Assembly: GCA_964507445.1 (NCBI GenBank)
Contig: CAZDQF010000017.1
Coordinates: 1 to 64,000, forward strand
From: GCA-2683135 sp964507445
Lineage (GTDB): Bacteria > Planctomycetota > GCA-002687715
Direction of reading: 5' to 3'
Length of the DNA stretch: 64,000 nt
Shown here: positions 11,418-19,163 of the stretch, one piece after another
Numbering within the stretch: the first letter of the stretch is position 1
How the letters are laid out: the number at the start of each line of letters is the position of its first letter
Notes under the pieces: model-generated
Seen by the model: only the letters and a program-made list of their open reading frames with translations
What the model was told of the DNA's origin: nothing
Database searches by the model: none
Made by a program: the position numbers and the translations under genes

Positions 11418-12181
11418 CGGTACTCGAACCAGGGGAGTCCGGTGTTGGCCTTGCGTGCGTCCTCCGCGGATGCGGCGAACCGGCCGCGTACGACCTCTCC
11501 GTTCCGACCCAGCCACGCGAGGAAGGCTGTCAGTGCGTCGAGATCTTCATCGGACAGACCAGAGAACGTGGGCATGCCCTGCGCCGGGATACCCACCCGG
11601 ACGATTCCCTTGACTCCGTCCCGACCGAGCTTGCCGACCATCGTGGTCAGGTCGGTCGCCTTCTTGGTGGCGACGGGGTTGGGCAGGTGGCAGCCGATGC
11701 ACTTCTGCTCGAGGAAGACCTCCTGTCCTCGCGATTCCACCGCGGAGAGGGGCCCCGAGGTCGCGGTCGCCGCATCGACCACGCTCTGAAGCTCCTCTTC
11801 CGCATCGAAGCTGATCCGCGGCGGAAGTTGGCCGGTGCCGGTGGTGTCCACTTCGGCCAGGAACCTCGCGATGGCCGCGCGTTCGTCCCGGTCCAGATGG
11901 AACGCAGGCATCACACCCGCGCCCTCCGTCAGGATGGAACTCAGCCGCGCGTCCGTCAGGTGGGTGGCCGCGTTGGTGAGGTCGGGGCCCAGGAAGCCAC
12001 CGTATCCGTAGATCTGATGACAGCTCTGGCAGTTGTGCTCGTGCCACAGAGCGCGCCCGCGCACGGCCTCGGATGAGAGCCGGGCCGTGCGGCCGGTCGG
12101 ATCGGCGTACACCAACCAGGTCTGGAACCCGAATGCCGCCACCAGGACCAACATCAAGAGTTGTCGTGCTCGAGCGCTCAT
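11414..12181 (-). CDS. NorC-like membrane-anchored diheme cytochrome c
   Basis: 255 residues. One N-terminal membrane anchor (LLMLVLVAAFGFQTWLVY) is followed by a NorC-type heme c domain with CQSCH in the family signature HEHNCQSCHQIYGYGGFLGP. A second heme c domain has CIGCH with Met ligand candidates in the AQGMPTFSGLSDEDL segment. NorC normally has one heme, so this is an extended form. It would pass electrons from soluble donors to the subunit I encoded directly downstream and overlapping it. The neighbouring cupredoxin is a plausible donor. Confidence 0.87.
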   Translation of the reverse strand: MSARARQLLMLVLVAAFGFQTWLVYADPTGRTARLSSEAVRGRALWHEHNCQSCHQIYGYGGFLGPDLTNAATHLTDARLSSILTEGAGVMPAFHLDRDERAAIARFLAEVDTTGTGQLPPRISFDAEEELQSVVDAATATSGPLSAVESRGQEVFLEQKCIGCHLPNPVATKKATDLTTMVGKLGRDGVKGIVRVGIPAQGMPTFSGLSDEDLDALTAFLAWLGRNGEVVRGRFAASAEDARKANTGLPWFEYR

Positions 12182-12289
12182 CGGCGGGACGTTGGCGGTA
12201 CTGGGGGATCTTGGTCACTCGTGTGCGCAGGCTTCAATCCAGGACGATCGGCAAGACGTGACGGACGTCAACCGTCGTCTGGAAAGCGA

Positions 12290-12324
12290 CTGTTGGAGAT
12301 CCTGCGAACCGGGACCTCCAACAG
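12290..12324 (-). terminator. Hairpin after the cupredoxin gene
   Basis: CTGTTGGAG and CTCCAACAG form a 9-bp stem with a 17-base loop about 40 bases past the cupredoxin stop. No T-run is present. Confidence 0.35.
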
Positions 12325-12363
12325 CTCGATGGCGTGCGGCGCGCTGCTTCGTGGCGCGGGCGA

Positions 12364-13164
12364 TCAGCTGCGCCGGCGGCGCTTCTTCTTGAAGCCGAAC
12401 TTCATCTCCGTCGCGCCGCTCTCGGTGACGGTGATCTCCTGCTTCTGGGTCCCGTACTTCTCGTGCCAGGCCGAGATGGTGTAGGTGCCCGGGGGGAGGC
12501 CTTTGAACTCGAACGTCCCGCCGTCGCCGGTCACGGCGAAGAACGGGTGGTCCACGACGCCGATGTACGCGCTCATCCATGGGTGGATGTCGCACTTAAC
12601 GAGCACCATCACCTCCCGACGCGAGAACTTGATCGTTCGCTCGGAGCCCTTCTTGGATTGCGCGAAGTTCAACGACTGGCTGAGTTTCGGGAGGGTGTGG
12701 ACGTTGTGGGTCGTCGCGTCACTGTTGCGGACCGTGAGTCCCTGCCCCGTACGGATTCCCTGCACGTGGGGGGTGTATCGGCAGCCGACCTGATCCAGCA
12801 CCGCCGGCTCCTTCGGCATCGGGAACGACTCGCCGTCGAGGCCCTTGCTGACCCACACGAACACGTTACGGAGGGTGCCGTCCTTGTTGACGAGGACCGA
12901 CTCGCTGCGGAAGTCCTTGCCGTCGTGCAGGCTCTCGCACACAGGGTCGCTCGTTAGCGTGATCTTGCGCTGCTTCGGCGGCTTCTTGCCAGTGAAACGA
13001 ACCACACCCTTGACCGATGTCGAGGGATTCTCCGCGGTCACCGCGGAGTTTTCCCCGGTCGTGCGGCTGCTGCTCAACCCTCCATCATCCTGCGCGATCT
13101 GCGCAGAGAGGCCCGAAACAAGCAAGAAGCTGACGGCTGTCAAACAGATGATCAAACGGCGCAT
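12364..13164 (-). CDS. Exported cupredoxin-like protein with carboxypeptidase-regulatory-like tail
   Basis: 266 residues from the ATG at 13164, giving a signal peptide (LIICLTAVSFLLVSGLSAQ). The cupredoxin core has type-1 copper ligands His (TTHNVHT), Cys and His (VKCDIHPWM) and a Met nearby. The C-terminal segment GTFEFKGLPPGTYTISAWHE is a carboxypeptidase-regulatory-like strand set, and the protein ends in KKKRRRRS. A paralogue lies at 40192-41034 outside the island. It is located between the NorBC-like genes and the cytochrome oxidase operon, so a periplasmic electron-carrier or copper-related role is inferred. Confidence 0.8.
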   Translation of the reverse strand: MRRLIICLTAVSFLLVSGLSAQIAQDDGGLSSSRTTGENSAVTAENPSTSVKGVVRFTGKKPPKQRKITLTSDPVCESLHDGKDFRSESVLVNKDGTLRNVFVWVSKGLDGESFPMPKEPAVLDQVGCRYTPHVQGIRTGQGLTVRNSDATTHNVHTLPKLSQSLNFAQSKKGSERTIKFSRREVMVLVKCDIHPWMSAYIGVVDHPFFAVTGDGGTFEFKGLPPGTYTISAWHEKYGTQKQEITVTESGATEMKFGFKKKRRRRS

Positions 13165-13345
13165 TCGGCACTCCTTTTGCCAGTGACGTGAGTCAATTGA
13201 AGGGCGCCTTTCGAACATCGCGGGCCACGGTCAGTCGTGACCCGCCACATATCCAAGGGACGAGACCTTCGATGAGGGCAGGTCTGACAGCAGAGAGCCT
13301 GCCAAGCAAGGCCGCCGTTCGACTGATAGTCGTCAGGGAGATTGC
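13165..13345. promoter_or_regulatory. Divergent promoter region, cupredoxin versus cytochrome oxidase operon
   Basis: 180 bases between divergent starts. AGGGAG lies 7 bases before the coxB ATG as a ribosome site. GGCAGG/CCTGCC forms a weak 6-bp inverted repeat near 13280-13306. No clear promoter boxes. Confidence 0.4.
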
Positions 13346-14185
13346 ATGAGTGACCGTCAGGACTCCGCCACGCCACGCCAGAACGCCGGAATGGCGCGCA
13401 CTCTGGGTTGGCTGTTCGCGTCCGCGGGCGTATTCGTCGCTCTGGGGTTCCTCTTCCGCACCTGGAGGCCAGAGGTCGCGACCGTGCACGGGGAGATCGT
13501 CGATCGCGTCATCGACTACCTCCTCGTCATCGTCGGGATCTTCATCATCGCCGGGCACCTCGTCCTCGGCCTCTGGATCGTGGGGTCACGAAACCGGGAT
13601 GCATCGACGGGGAACGCCAGCCGACGTGCCGAGGTTCGCGTCGCGATTGCGGTCGTGCTCGTCATGGCGATCGTCTCCGAGTCGGGGGTGATCGTGCTGG
13701 CGCTGCCCGCCTGGGAGCAGATGTACGGCGACCCGCCGGATGATGCGTTCGTCGTCGAGGTCGTCGGAAAGCAGTTCGGCTGGATCGTCCGGTACCCAGG
13801 CGAGGACGGTGAATTCGGTGCGCACTATCCCGAGTTCGTCGATGACATGGACAACCCGCTCGGACTCGACGACGAGGACGAGGCGGCCGAGGACGACATC
13901 GTGATAGACGGGTTGATGCACCTGCCGGTCGATCGTCCCATCGTCGTTCGACTGAGGTCGCACGATGTCCTGCACAGCTTCACGGTCGTGCACATGCGCG
14001 TGAAGCAGGACGTCGTGCCAGGTCTCATCACGTCGGTGCAGTTCGAGGTGACCCGGACGGGCGACTACGAGATCGCGTGTGCCGAGCTTTGTGGGCTGGG
14101 TCACTACAAGATGCGCGGTGTCCTCAAGGTGCAGTCGGCGGCTGATTTCGCGTCGTGGATTGCCGAACAAGAGACGTTCCAGTAG
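13346..14185 (+). CDS. coxB: Cytochrome c oxidase subunit II
   Basis: 279 residues. Two N-terminal membrane spans (about 18-38 and 50-75) and a third hydrophobic stretch near 90-115 precede the periplasmic CuA domain. CuA ligands are visible: H210 in VLHSFTVVHM, C245 and C249 in CAELCGLGHYKM, then H253 and M256. An acidic loop (about 165-190) is inserted before the CuA fold. There is no fused cytochrome c domain. It heads an operon with subunits I, III, III and IV and takes electrons from cytochrome c or a cupredoxin. Confidence 0.95.
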   Translation: MSDRQDSATPRQNAGMARTLGWLFASAGVFVALGFLFRTWRPEVATVHGEIVDRVIDYLLVIVGIFIIAGHLVLGLWIVGSRNRDASTGNASRRAEVRVAIAVVLVMAIVSESGVIVLALPAWEQMYGDPPDDAFVVEVVGKQFGWIVRYPGEDGEFGAHYPEFVDDMDNPLGLDDEDEAAEDDIVIDGLMHLPVDRPIVVRLRSHDVLHSFTVVHMRVKQDVVPGLITSVQFEVTRTGDYEIACAELCGLGHYKMRGVLKVQSAADFASWIAEQETFQ

Positions 14186-14199
14186 GGCGGAGAAGCAGG

Positions 14200-15891
14200 T
14201 TGAGTGACCACGCACCCACCGGGTTCATCCAGAAGTACATCTTCAGCTTCGATCACAAGGTGATCGGGGTTCAGTACATCGTCACCGGGATCATCATGGC
14301 GCTCGTCGCGGCGGCGCTGGCTGCCCTGATCAGGATCCAGCTGACGTGGTCCGACTCGGGGCTCATGCAGCCTGAGACGTACCTCGCCGTCGTGACGATG
14401 CACGGCACGTTGATGATCTTCTTCGTCATCTCGCTGGCGCTCGTCAGCGGCTTGGGGAACCTGCTCATCCCGTTGCAGATCGGCGCGCGGGACATGGCGT
14501 ATCCGCTCCTGAACATGCTGTCCTATTGGATCATGGTGCCGGCGTGCATCATCATGATCGTGTCCTTCTTCGTGCCCGGCGGGGCCGCTGCATCAGGCTG
14601 GACGGCGTATCCGCCCCTGAGTGCCGTGGCGGAGGCCGTGCCGGGTTCGGGAATGGGACAGACGCTGTGGCTCCTCGCCATGGCGCTCTTCATCGTCTCG
14701 TTCACGATGAGCGGCCTGAACTTCATCGTCACCGTGCTGAACATGCGGGCGAAGGGCATGACCATGCGGCGGATGCCGCTCAACATCTGGATGTTCTTCG
14801 TGTCGGCGGTCCTCGGGGTGCTGTCGTTCCCCGCCCTGACAGCCGCCGCCGTGCTGTTGCTGATGGACCGCCACCTCGGGACGTCGTTCTATCTGCCAGA
14901 GGGGATGATCATCGGTCAGGAGGCCCTCGACTACGCGGGCGGTACGCCGCTGTTGTTCCAGCACCTGTTCTGGTTCCTCGGACACCCCGAGGTCTACGTC
15001 ATCGTCCTGCCCGCCATCGGCGTGGCGTTCGAGATCCTGACCACCTACGGACGCCGACGTCCGTTCGGGTATCGCACGACCGTCTACTCGCTCGTGGTGA
15101 TCGGGTTCCTCAGCATGATCGTGTGGGGCCACCACATGTTCGCGAGTGGGATGAACCCCTACCTGGCGGAGTACTTCTCGATCTCGACGGTGCTCATCAC
15201 GCTGCCGTTCGCCGTCGTGGGGGTGAACCTGCTCGCCACGTTGTGGCGGTCGCGCATCCGGTTCACGACCGCGATGTGCTTCGGGCTCGGACTCGTCTCC
15301 GCGGTGGGGCTCGGCGGCTTCGGGGGGCTGTTCCTCGGTACCGCGACGTCCGATGTGTATCTGCACGAGACGTACTTCGTCGTCGGTCACTTCCATCTGA
15401 TGATCGGGACCGTGACGTTCTTCGCGTTGTTCGGTGGCATCTACCACTGGTTCCCGAAGATGTTCGGACGCTTGATGAACGAACGGCTCGGCAGGATCCA
15501 CTTCTGGATGACGTGCCCTGCGATGCTCACGATCTGGGTCCTCATGCATCTGCAGGGGATGGGCGGGTTGATCAGGCGCTACTACGACCACGGGGAGTTC
15601 ACCTACGCGGAGGGCCTCGGCGGGCTGAACCTGCCGATCACGCTCCTCAGCGGAGTCCTGATGCTCGGCCAGTTCGTGTTCCTGTGGAACTTCTTCAAGA
15701 GCGCCTTTGCCGGGGAGAAGTCTCCGGACAACCCGTGGGATTCGACGACTCTCGAGTGGACGACCCCGTCTCCTCCTGGGCACGGCAACTGGCAGGGACC
15801 CCTCCCCGACGCCGACCGGGATCCCTATGACTACGGTCCGAACGACGATGGGAGCGACTTCGTCTCCCAGGGGAGCCCACAGAGCGCATGA
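14200..15891 (+). CDS. coxA: Cytochrome c oxidase subunit I
   Basis: 563 residues from a TTG at 14200 preceded by GGCGGAGAAG; the longer in-frame ATG at 14155 overlaps coxB and adds unconserved sequence. The A-family ligand set is complete: VTMHGTLMIFF (low-spin heme), WFLGHPEVYVIVLPAIG (CuB His and cross-linked Tyr), WGHHMFASGM (CuB His pair) and HETYFVVGHFHLMIG (both heme ligands). It reduces O2 to water and pumps protons. It lies 14 bases after coxB, and its stop overlaps the next start. Confidence 0.96.
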   Translation: MSDHAPTGFIQKYIFSFDHKVIGVQYIVTGIIMALVAAALAALIRIQLTWSDSGLMQPETYLAVVTMHGTLMIFFVISLALVSGLGNLLIPLQIGARDMAYPLLNMLSYWIMVPACIIMIVSFFVPGGAAASGWTAYPPLSAVAEAVPGSGMGQTLWLLAMALFIVSFTMSGLNFIVTVLNMRAKGMTMRRMPLNIWMFFVSAVLGVLSFPALTAAAVLLLMDRHLGTSFYLPEGMIIGQEALDYAGGTPLLFQHLFWFLGHPEVYVIVLPAIGVAFEILTTYGRRRPFGYRTTVYSLVVIGFLSMIVWGHHMFASGMNPYLAEYFSISTVLITLPFAVVGVNLLATLWRSRIRFTTAMCFGLGLVSAVGLGGFGGLFLGTATSDVYLHETYFVVGHFHLMIGTVTFFALFGGIYHWFPKMFGRLMNERLGRIHFWMTCPAMLTIWVLMHLQGMGGLIRRYYDHGEFTYAEGLGGLNLPITLLSGVLMLGQFVFLWNFFKSAFAGEKSPDNPWDSTTLEWTTPSPPGHGNWQGPLPDADRDPYDYGPNDDGSDFVSQGSPQSA

Positions 15892-16397
15892 CGAATCACG
15901 AGCTCATCCTGAGGAGAGACCGGAGCAATCGGCTCATCACGGTCCTCATCGTCGCCATCACGACCATGCTGTTCGCGGCCTTCACGGGGGCGTACCTCAT
16001 CCGGAGAACCGGCGCCGACTGGAGTCCGGTGCGACTTCCGGGAATCCTGGTGGCCACGACCGCCGTCATCGTCCTGAGCAGCGTCGTTCTCGAGGCCGCC
16101 CGGCGGCGGGATTCGTCGCGCCTGCTGCTGTCGACGCTCGGGTTGGCCGTCCTGTTCCTGGTCGGCCAACTGGTTGCCTGGCGCCAGCTGGCGGATGCCG
16201 GCCTGGCGTCGGCCGACGTGATCCACGGCATGTTCATCAGCATTCTGTGCGCGGTGCATGCGGTCCACCTCATCGGCGGCATCATCGCTCTCACGTTCGC
16301 GATTCGCCGCCCCGCATTGCTGTCCGCCGTGACGATGTGGTGGCACTTCGTCGGCATCGTGTGGTTGTACGTCTACGTGCTGTTGTCGATCGGTTGA
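15888..16397 (+). CDS. Heme-copper oxidase subunit III family protein (first copy)
   Basis: 169 residues, about five membrane spans, starting at an ATG that overlaps the coxA stop. The C-terminal motif ADVIHGMFISILCAVHAVHL followed by TMWWHFVGIVWLYVYVLL is typical of subunit III. It is shorter than canonical CoxC. Two consecutive subunit III-like genes occur here, and this one is the more divergent. Confidence 0.85.
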   Translation: MTNHELILRRDRSNRLITVLIVAITTMLFAAFTGAYLIRRTGADWSPVRLPGILVATTAVIVLSSVVLEAARRRDSSRLLLSTLGLAVLFLVGQLVAWRQLADAGLASADVIHGMFISILCAVHAVHLIGGIIALTFAIRRPALLSAVTMWWHFVGIVWLYVYVLLSIG

Positions 16398-16421
16398 TCA
16401 AGCCTCGCAGGGAGAAGAACG

Positions 16422-17027
16422 ATGAGTAGCGACCCAAGCAGCGCGCGGTGGCAGGGTGGCGACGTCACCCCGTACAACATGAGCTGGCAGAAGCTCATGA
16501 TGTGGTGGTTCATCGTGACCGATGCCCTCCTGTTCGCCGGGTTCCTGGTCGCGTACGGATTCAACCGGGCGGCCGCCGACACCTGGCCCGATCGTGCGGA
16601 CATCTTCCAGCTTCCGTTCATCGCAGCGATGACCTTCGTGTTGATCACGAGCAGCGCCACCATGGCGTGCGGGGTCGCCGCGTCGCGTGCGGGGGACGGG
16701 CGCGCCGCCGCCAAGTGGGTCTGGCTCACGATCCTCGGCGGGCTGATCTTCCTCGGGATGCAGGCCTACGAGTGGTCGGAGATCATCGACCACGGGGCCC
16801 GCCTCGAATCGAACCCTTGGGGCGTGCGGGGATTCTCGGCGTTCTTCTTCGCGGTCACGGGATTCCACGGACTCCACGTCCTCACGGGAGTCATCGTTCT
16901 CCTCGTCACGGCGTTGAAGCAAGCCGCCGGGAAGGGGGGCAAGGAAGGCACCGAGCTCGCCGGCCTCTACTGGCACTTCGTCGACCTCGTGTGGGTGTTC
17001 GTCTTCGGCTGTTTCTACCTTTTGTAG
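16422..17027 (+). CDS. coxC: Cytochrome c oxidase subunit III (second copy)
   Basis: 201 residues, five predicted membrane spans. Motifs include KLMMWWFIVTDALLFAGFLV, EWSEIIDHGARLESNPWG and the C-terminal GFHGLHVLTGVIVLL then YWHFVDLVWVFVFGCFYLL. A GGGAGAAG ribosome site lies before the ATG. It is a structural subunit of the oxidase and matches the five-span bacterial CtaE form. Confidence 0.92.
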   Translation: MSSDPSSARWQGGDVTPYNMSWQKLMMWWFIVTDALLFAGFLVAYGFNRAAADTWPDRADIFQLPFIAAMTFVLITSSATMACGVAASRAGDGRAAAKWVWLTILGGLIFLGMQAYEWSEIIDHGARLESNPWGVRGFSAFFFAVTGFHGLHVLTGVIVLLVTALKQAAGKGGKEGTELAGLYWHFVDLVWVFVFGCFYLL

Positions 17028-17040
17028 AGGATCGCGATCC

Positions 17041-17310
17041 ATGTCTGACGTCGCTGCAGACGGCAAACCGAACTACGGGACCTACTGGAAGGCCTGGGCG
17101 TTCCTGCTGGTCGTGACCATCGCGATGTTCTTCATCGAGAACCCGATGGTCGTCATCGTCGGGATCACGGTCAAGGCGCTCGTGATTCTCACCTGGTTCA
17201 TGCACCTGAAAGAGGAGCACCGCGACATCTCGTTGACGGTCGGAATCGGCGTGTTCGCCACCGCTCTCGTCATGTACTACCTGATGGCTTTCGACGCGGC
17301 AGGGATGTAG
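17041..17310 (+). CDS. Cytochrome c oxidase subunit IV, prokaryotic type
   Basis: 89 residues with three membrane spans. The family motif TWFMHLKEEHRDISLTVGIG is present after NPMVVIVGITVKALVIL. It is a small accessory subunit of bacterial aa3 oxidases and follows coxC by 13 bases. Confidence 0.9.
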   Translation: MSDVAADGKPNYGTYWKAWAFLLVVTIAMFFIENPMVVIVGITVKALVILTWFMHLKEEHRDISLTVGIGVFATALVMYYLMAFDAAGM

Positions 17311-17312
17311 CC

Positions 17313-17525
17313 ATGCTTCGAACTCGCATCTTCCTCACGACGCTGTTCATCGCCGTTCTGGCGAAGTTCGCCAGTGCGCAGGGCTGATGACCGCAGCTCG
17401 GGGACACCCCCGAGGCCAATCGCCTGGTAGGCGGTATCACAGAAGCGGGCATCCTGATGCTCTCCGTCCCGGCCCTGCTCGTCGCGGGTGTGTGGCTCTG
17501 GTGGCGCGCGGAGCAACGGCGATAG
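17313..17525 (+). CDS. Small membrane protein with two consecutive in-frame UGA codons
   Basis: The frame from the ATG at 17313 encodes a signal peptide (MLRTRIFLTTLFIAVLAKFASAQG), then TGA TGA at codons 25-26, then in the same frame GDTPEANRLVGG and a membrane span (ILMLSVPALLVAGVWLWW) ending RAEQRR at TAG 17523-17525. The second half reads as a sensible small oxidase-operon membrane protein in unbroken frame. Options are a nonsense-mutated pseudogene, UGA readthrough or recoding. CTCGGGG-ACAC-CCCCGAG (17397-17414) forms a 7-bp hairpin just after the stops, but its loop is not SECIS-like. It is the last gene of the cox operon, 2 bases after subunit IV. Confidence 0.6.
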
Positions 17526-17604
17526 GGATCGGGCTACGGGCATACGGTGGGTTCCTCTCGCGAAGTCGCGCGGCGGTGACTCCACAGCCGCCTCCGAGAG
17601 TCGA

Positions 17605-18336
17605 TCAGGCCAGCTGGCCTCCGTCCACGATCAGGACGTGACCCGTCACGTGCCTGGCGAGGTCGGAGAGCAGGAAGGCGACCGGGCCGGCGATGTCGAT
17701 CGGGTCGCCCAGGCGGCCGAGAGCCGTCTCCTCGGTCGCTCGCTCACGCGCAGCCTCGGGGAGGGCCTCGGTCATCTCGGTCAGGATCATGCCGGGGGCG
17801 AGTGCGTTGACGCGGATGCTCTTGCGACCCAGTTCGCGGGCGCCGGTGCGGACCAGGCCGATGACGCCCGCCTTCGCGGCGCAGTAGTTCGACTGGCCGA
17901 ACTTGCCGCGCAGTCCGTTGACGGACGTGATCTGGACGATCGACCCGCCGCCGTTCTGCACCATGTGACGAGCAGCCGCCCGCTGGACGTTGAACGCTCC
18001 GGTGAGGTCGACGTCGATGACCTCGCGCCACTCCTCGTCGCTCATCTTGAGGAGCGTGCGGTCGCGCGTGAGGCCGGCCGCGTTGACGAGGCCGTCGAGG
18101 TCGCCGGCACGCCCGACGACGGTCCGCAGCGCGGCATCGACGGACGCCGGGTCGCTGATGTCGGTTGCGATGAACGTCTCGGGCGCCGGCTCACTCGCGG
18201 GCTCGACAGACAGATCCCAGGTCACGGCACCCGCCTCGGAGAGGATCTCCATGACGGCGGCGCCGATCCCACCCGAACCGCCGACGACGGCGACGACCCT
18301 GCCGGCGAGTCCAGGGAGTACGGGCCGGTTGCTCAA
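17605..18336 (-). CDS. SDR-family NAD(P)-dependent oxidoreductase (FabG-like)
   Basis: 243 residues. The Rossmann nucleotide-binding motif is GGSGGIG, with NAAG at about residue 91. The catalytic pair is YxxxK in SNYCAAK, preceded by the active Ser in QITSVNG. The C-terminus ends in IVDGG as in FabG. Its start overlaps the bcrD stop (ATGA), making it the last gene of the benzoyl-CoA operon. A 3-hydroxyacyl-CoA dehydrogenase role in the lower pathway (3-hydroxypimeloyl-CoA) is plausible from context but not shown by sequence. Confidence 0.85.
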   Translation of the reverse strand: MSNRPVLPGLAGRVVAVVGGSGGIGAAVMEILSEAGAVTWDLSVEPASEPAPETFIATDISDPASVDAALRTVVGRAGDLDGLVNAAGLTRDRTLLKMSDEEWREVIDVDLTGAFNVQRAAARHMVQNGGGSIVQITSVNGLRGKFGQSNYCAAKAGVIGLVRTGARELGRKSIRVNALAPGMILTEMTEALPEAARERATEETALGRLGDPIDIAGPVAFLLSDLARHVTGHVLIVDGGQLA

Positions 18337-19163
18337 GCGTGGGCCGCCCGTGCCGCGATGACCTCGTGACGGAACGCGCCGAAGATGGCGGCGCCGACCG
18401 CGCCAGCGTGGATGCTGAGCGGATGTGTCTGCAGCTCGAACGGGAGGTCCTGTTGCTGCACGACCTCGGTGATGGCCGCAACGAGGCCTTCATCCTTCGC
18501 GAGGCCGCCCGTCATGACGACGATGCCCTCGGTCTTCGATGCCTTCAGCAGCTTGACCAGTCGCCCGGCCATGCTGAGGTGGATGCCCTTCAAGATGTTG
18601 GGGATCGAGATGCCGCGTGAGACCATGTTGATGACGTCGGTCTCCGCGAGCACCGCGCAGATGTTGCTGCAGGCCTCCGGATTATCGGCCGAACGTGAGA
18701 GCGGGCCGACCTCGTCGAGGGCGACGCCGAGGTAGCGGCTGATGTTCTCGACGAACTGGCCCGACCCTGACGCACACTGGGACGTCATGCGATAGGTGAG
18801 GACCTTGCCGCGTTCGTCCATCTTGATGGCCTTGCCGTGCAGTGCGCCGACATCGAGTGCCGCGCGCGACTCCGGGATGAGCTGCACGGCGCCACGCGCG
18901 TGGGTCGTCATAGAGTAGAAGTGACCACGGCGGAAGTCGACGAGGTCGCCCTCCCCCGTCGTGGCGACGTAGGCCACGTCCTTGCGGTCGATCTCGGCTT
19001 CTTCGAGCGCGGCCGCGTAGGCCTCCGGGATGACCGACTTCACGTCGCGACGACGCAGCCGCTCCGCGTGCGTGTAGAGGACCTCGCCGTTGTGGGCGTC
19101 GCCCTTCCAGAACGCGATCTTCAGCGTACTGCTGCCGACGTCGAGTCCAGCGGTGAGGGTCAT
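18333..19163 (-). CDS. bcrD: Benzoyl-CoA reductase subunit D (ATPase component)
   Basis: 276 residues from an ATG overlapping the bcrA stop. Belongs to the BcrA/D-BadF/G ATPase family of the ASKHA fold: the first phosphate motif is GLDVGSSTLKIA, and the iron-sulfur motif is QCASGSGQFVENISRYLG with a second Cys in NICAVLAETDV. The glycine-rich end is VVMTGGLAKDEG. With BcrA it forms the ATP-driven electron activase that reduces the BcrBC catalytic module. The length matches Thauera-type BcrD. Confidence 0.92.
   Translation of the reverse strand: MTLTAGLDVGSSTLKIAFWKGDAHNGEVLYTHAERLRRRDVKSVIPEAYAAALEEAEIDRKDVAYVATTGEGDLVDFRRGHFYSMTTHARGAVQLIPESRAALDVGALHGKAIKMDERGKVLTYRMTSQCASGSGQFVENISRYLGVALDEVGPLSRSADNPEACSNICAVLAETDVINMVSRGISIPNILKGIHLSMAGRLVKLLKASKTEGIVVMTGGLAKDEGLVAAITEVVQQQDLPFELQTHPLSIHAGAVGAAIFGAFRHEVIAARAAHA

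Noticed and set aside
17387..17641. 84-residue frame restarting just after the cox operon
   Set aside because: Out of frame with the membrane segment, Arg/Pro-rich and without motifs.
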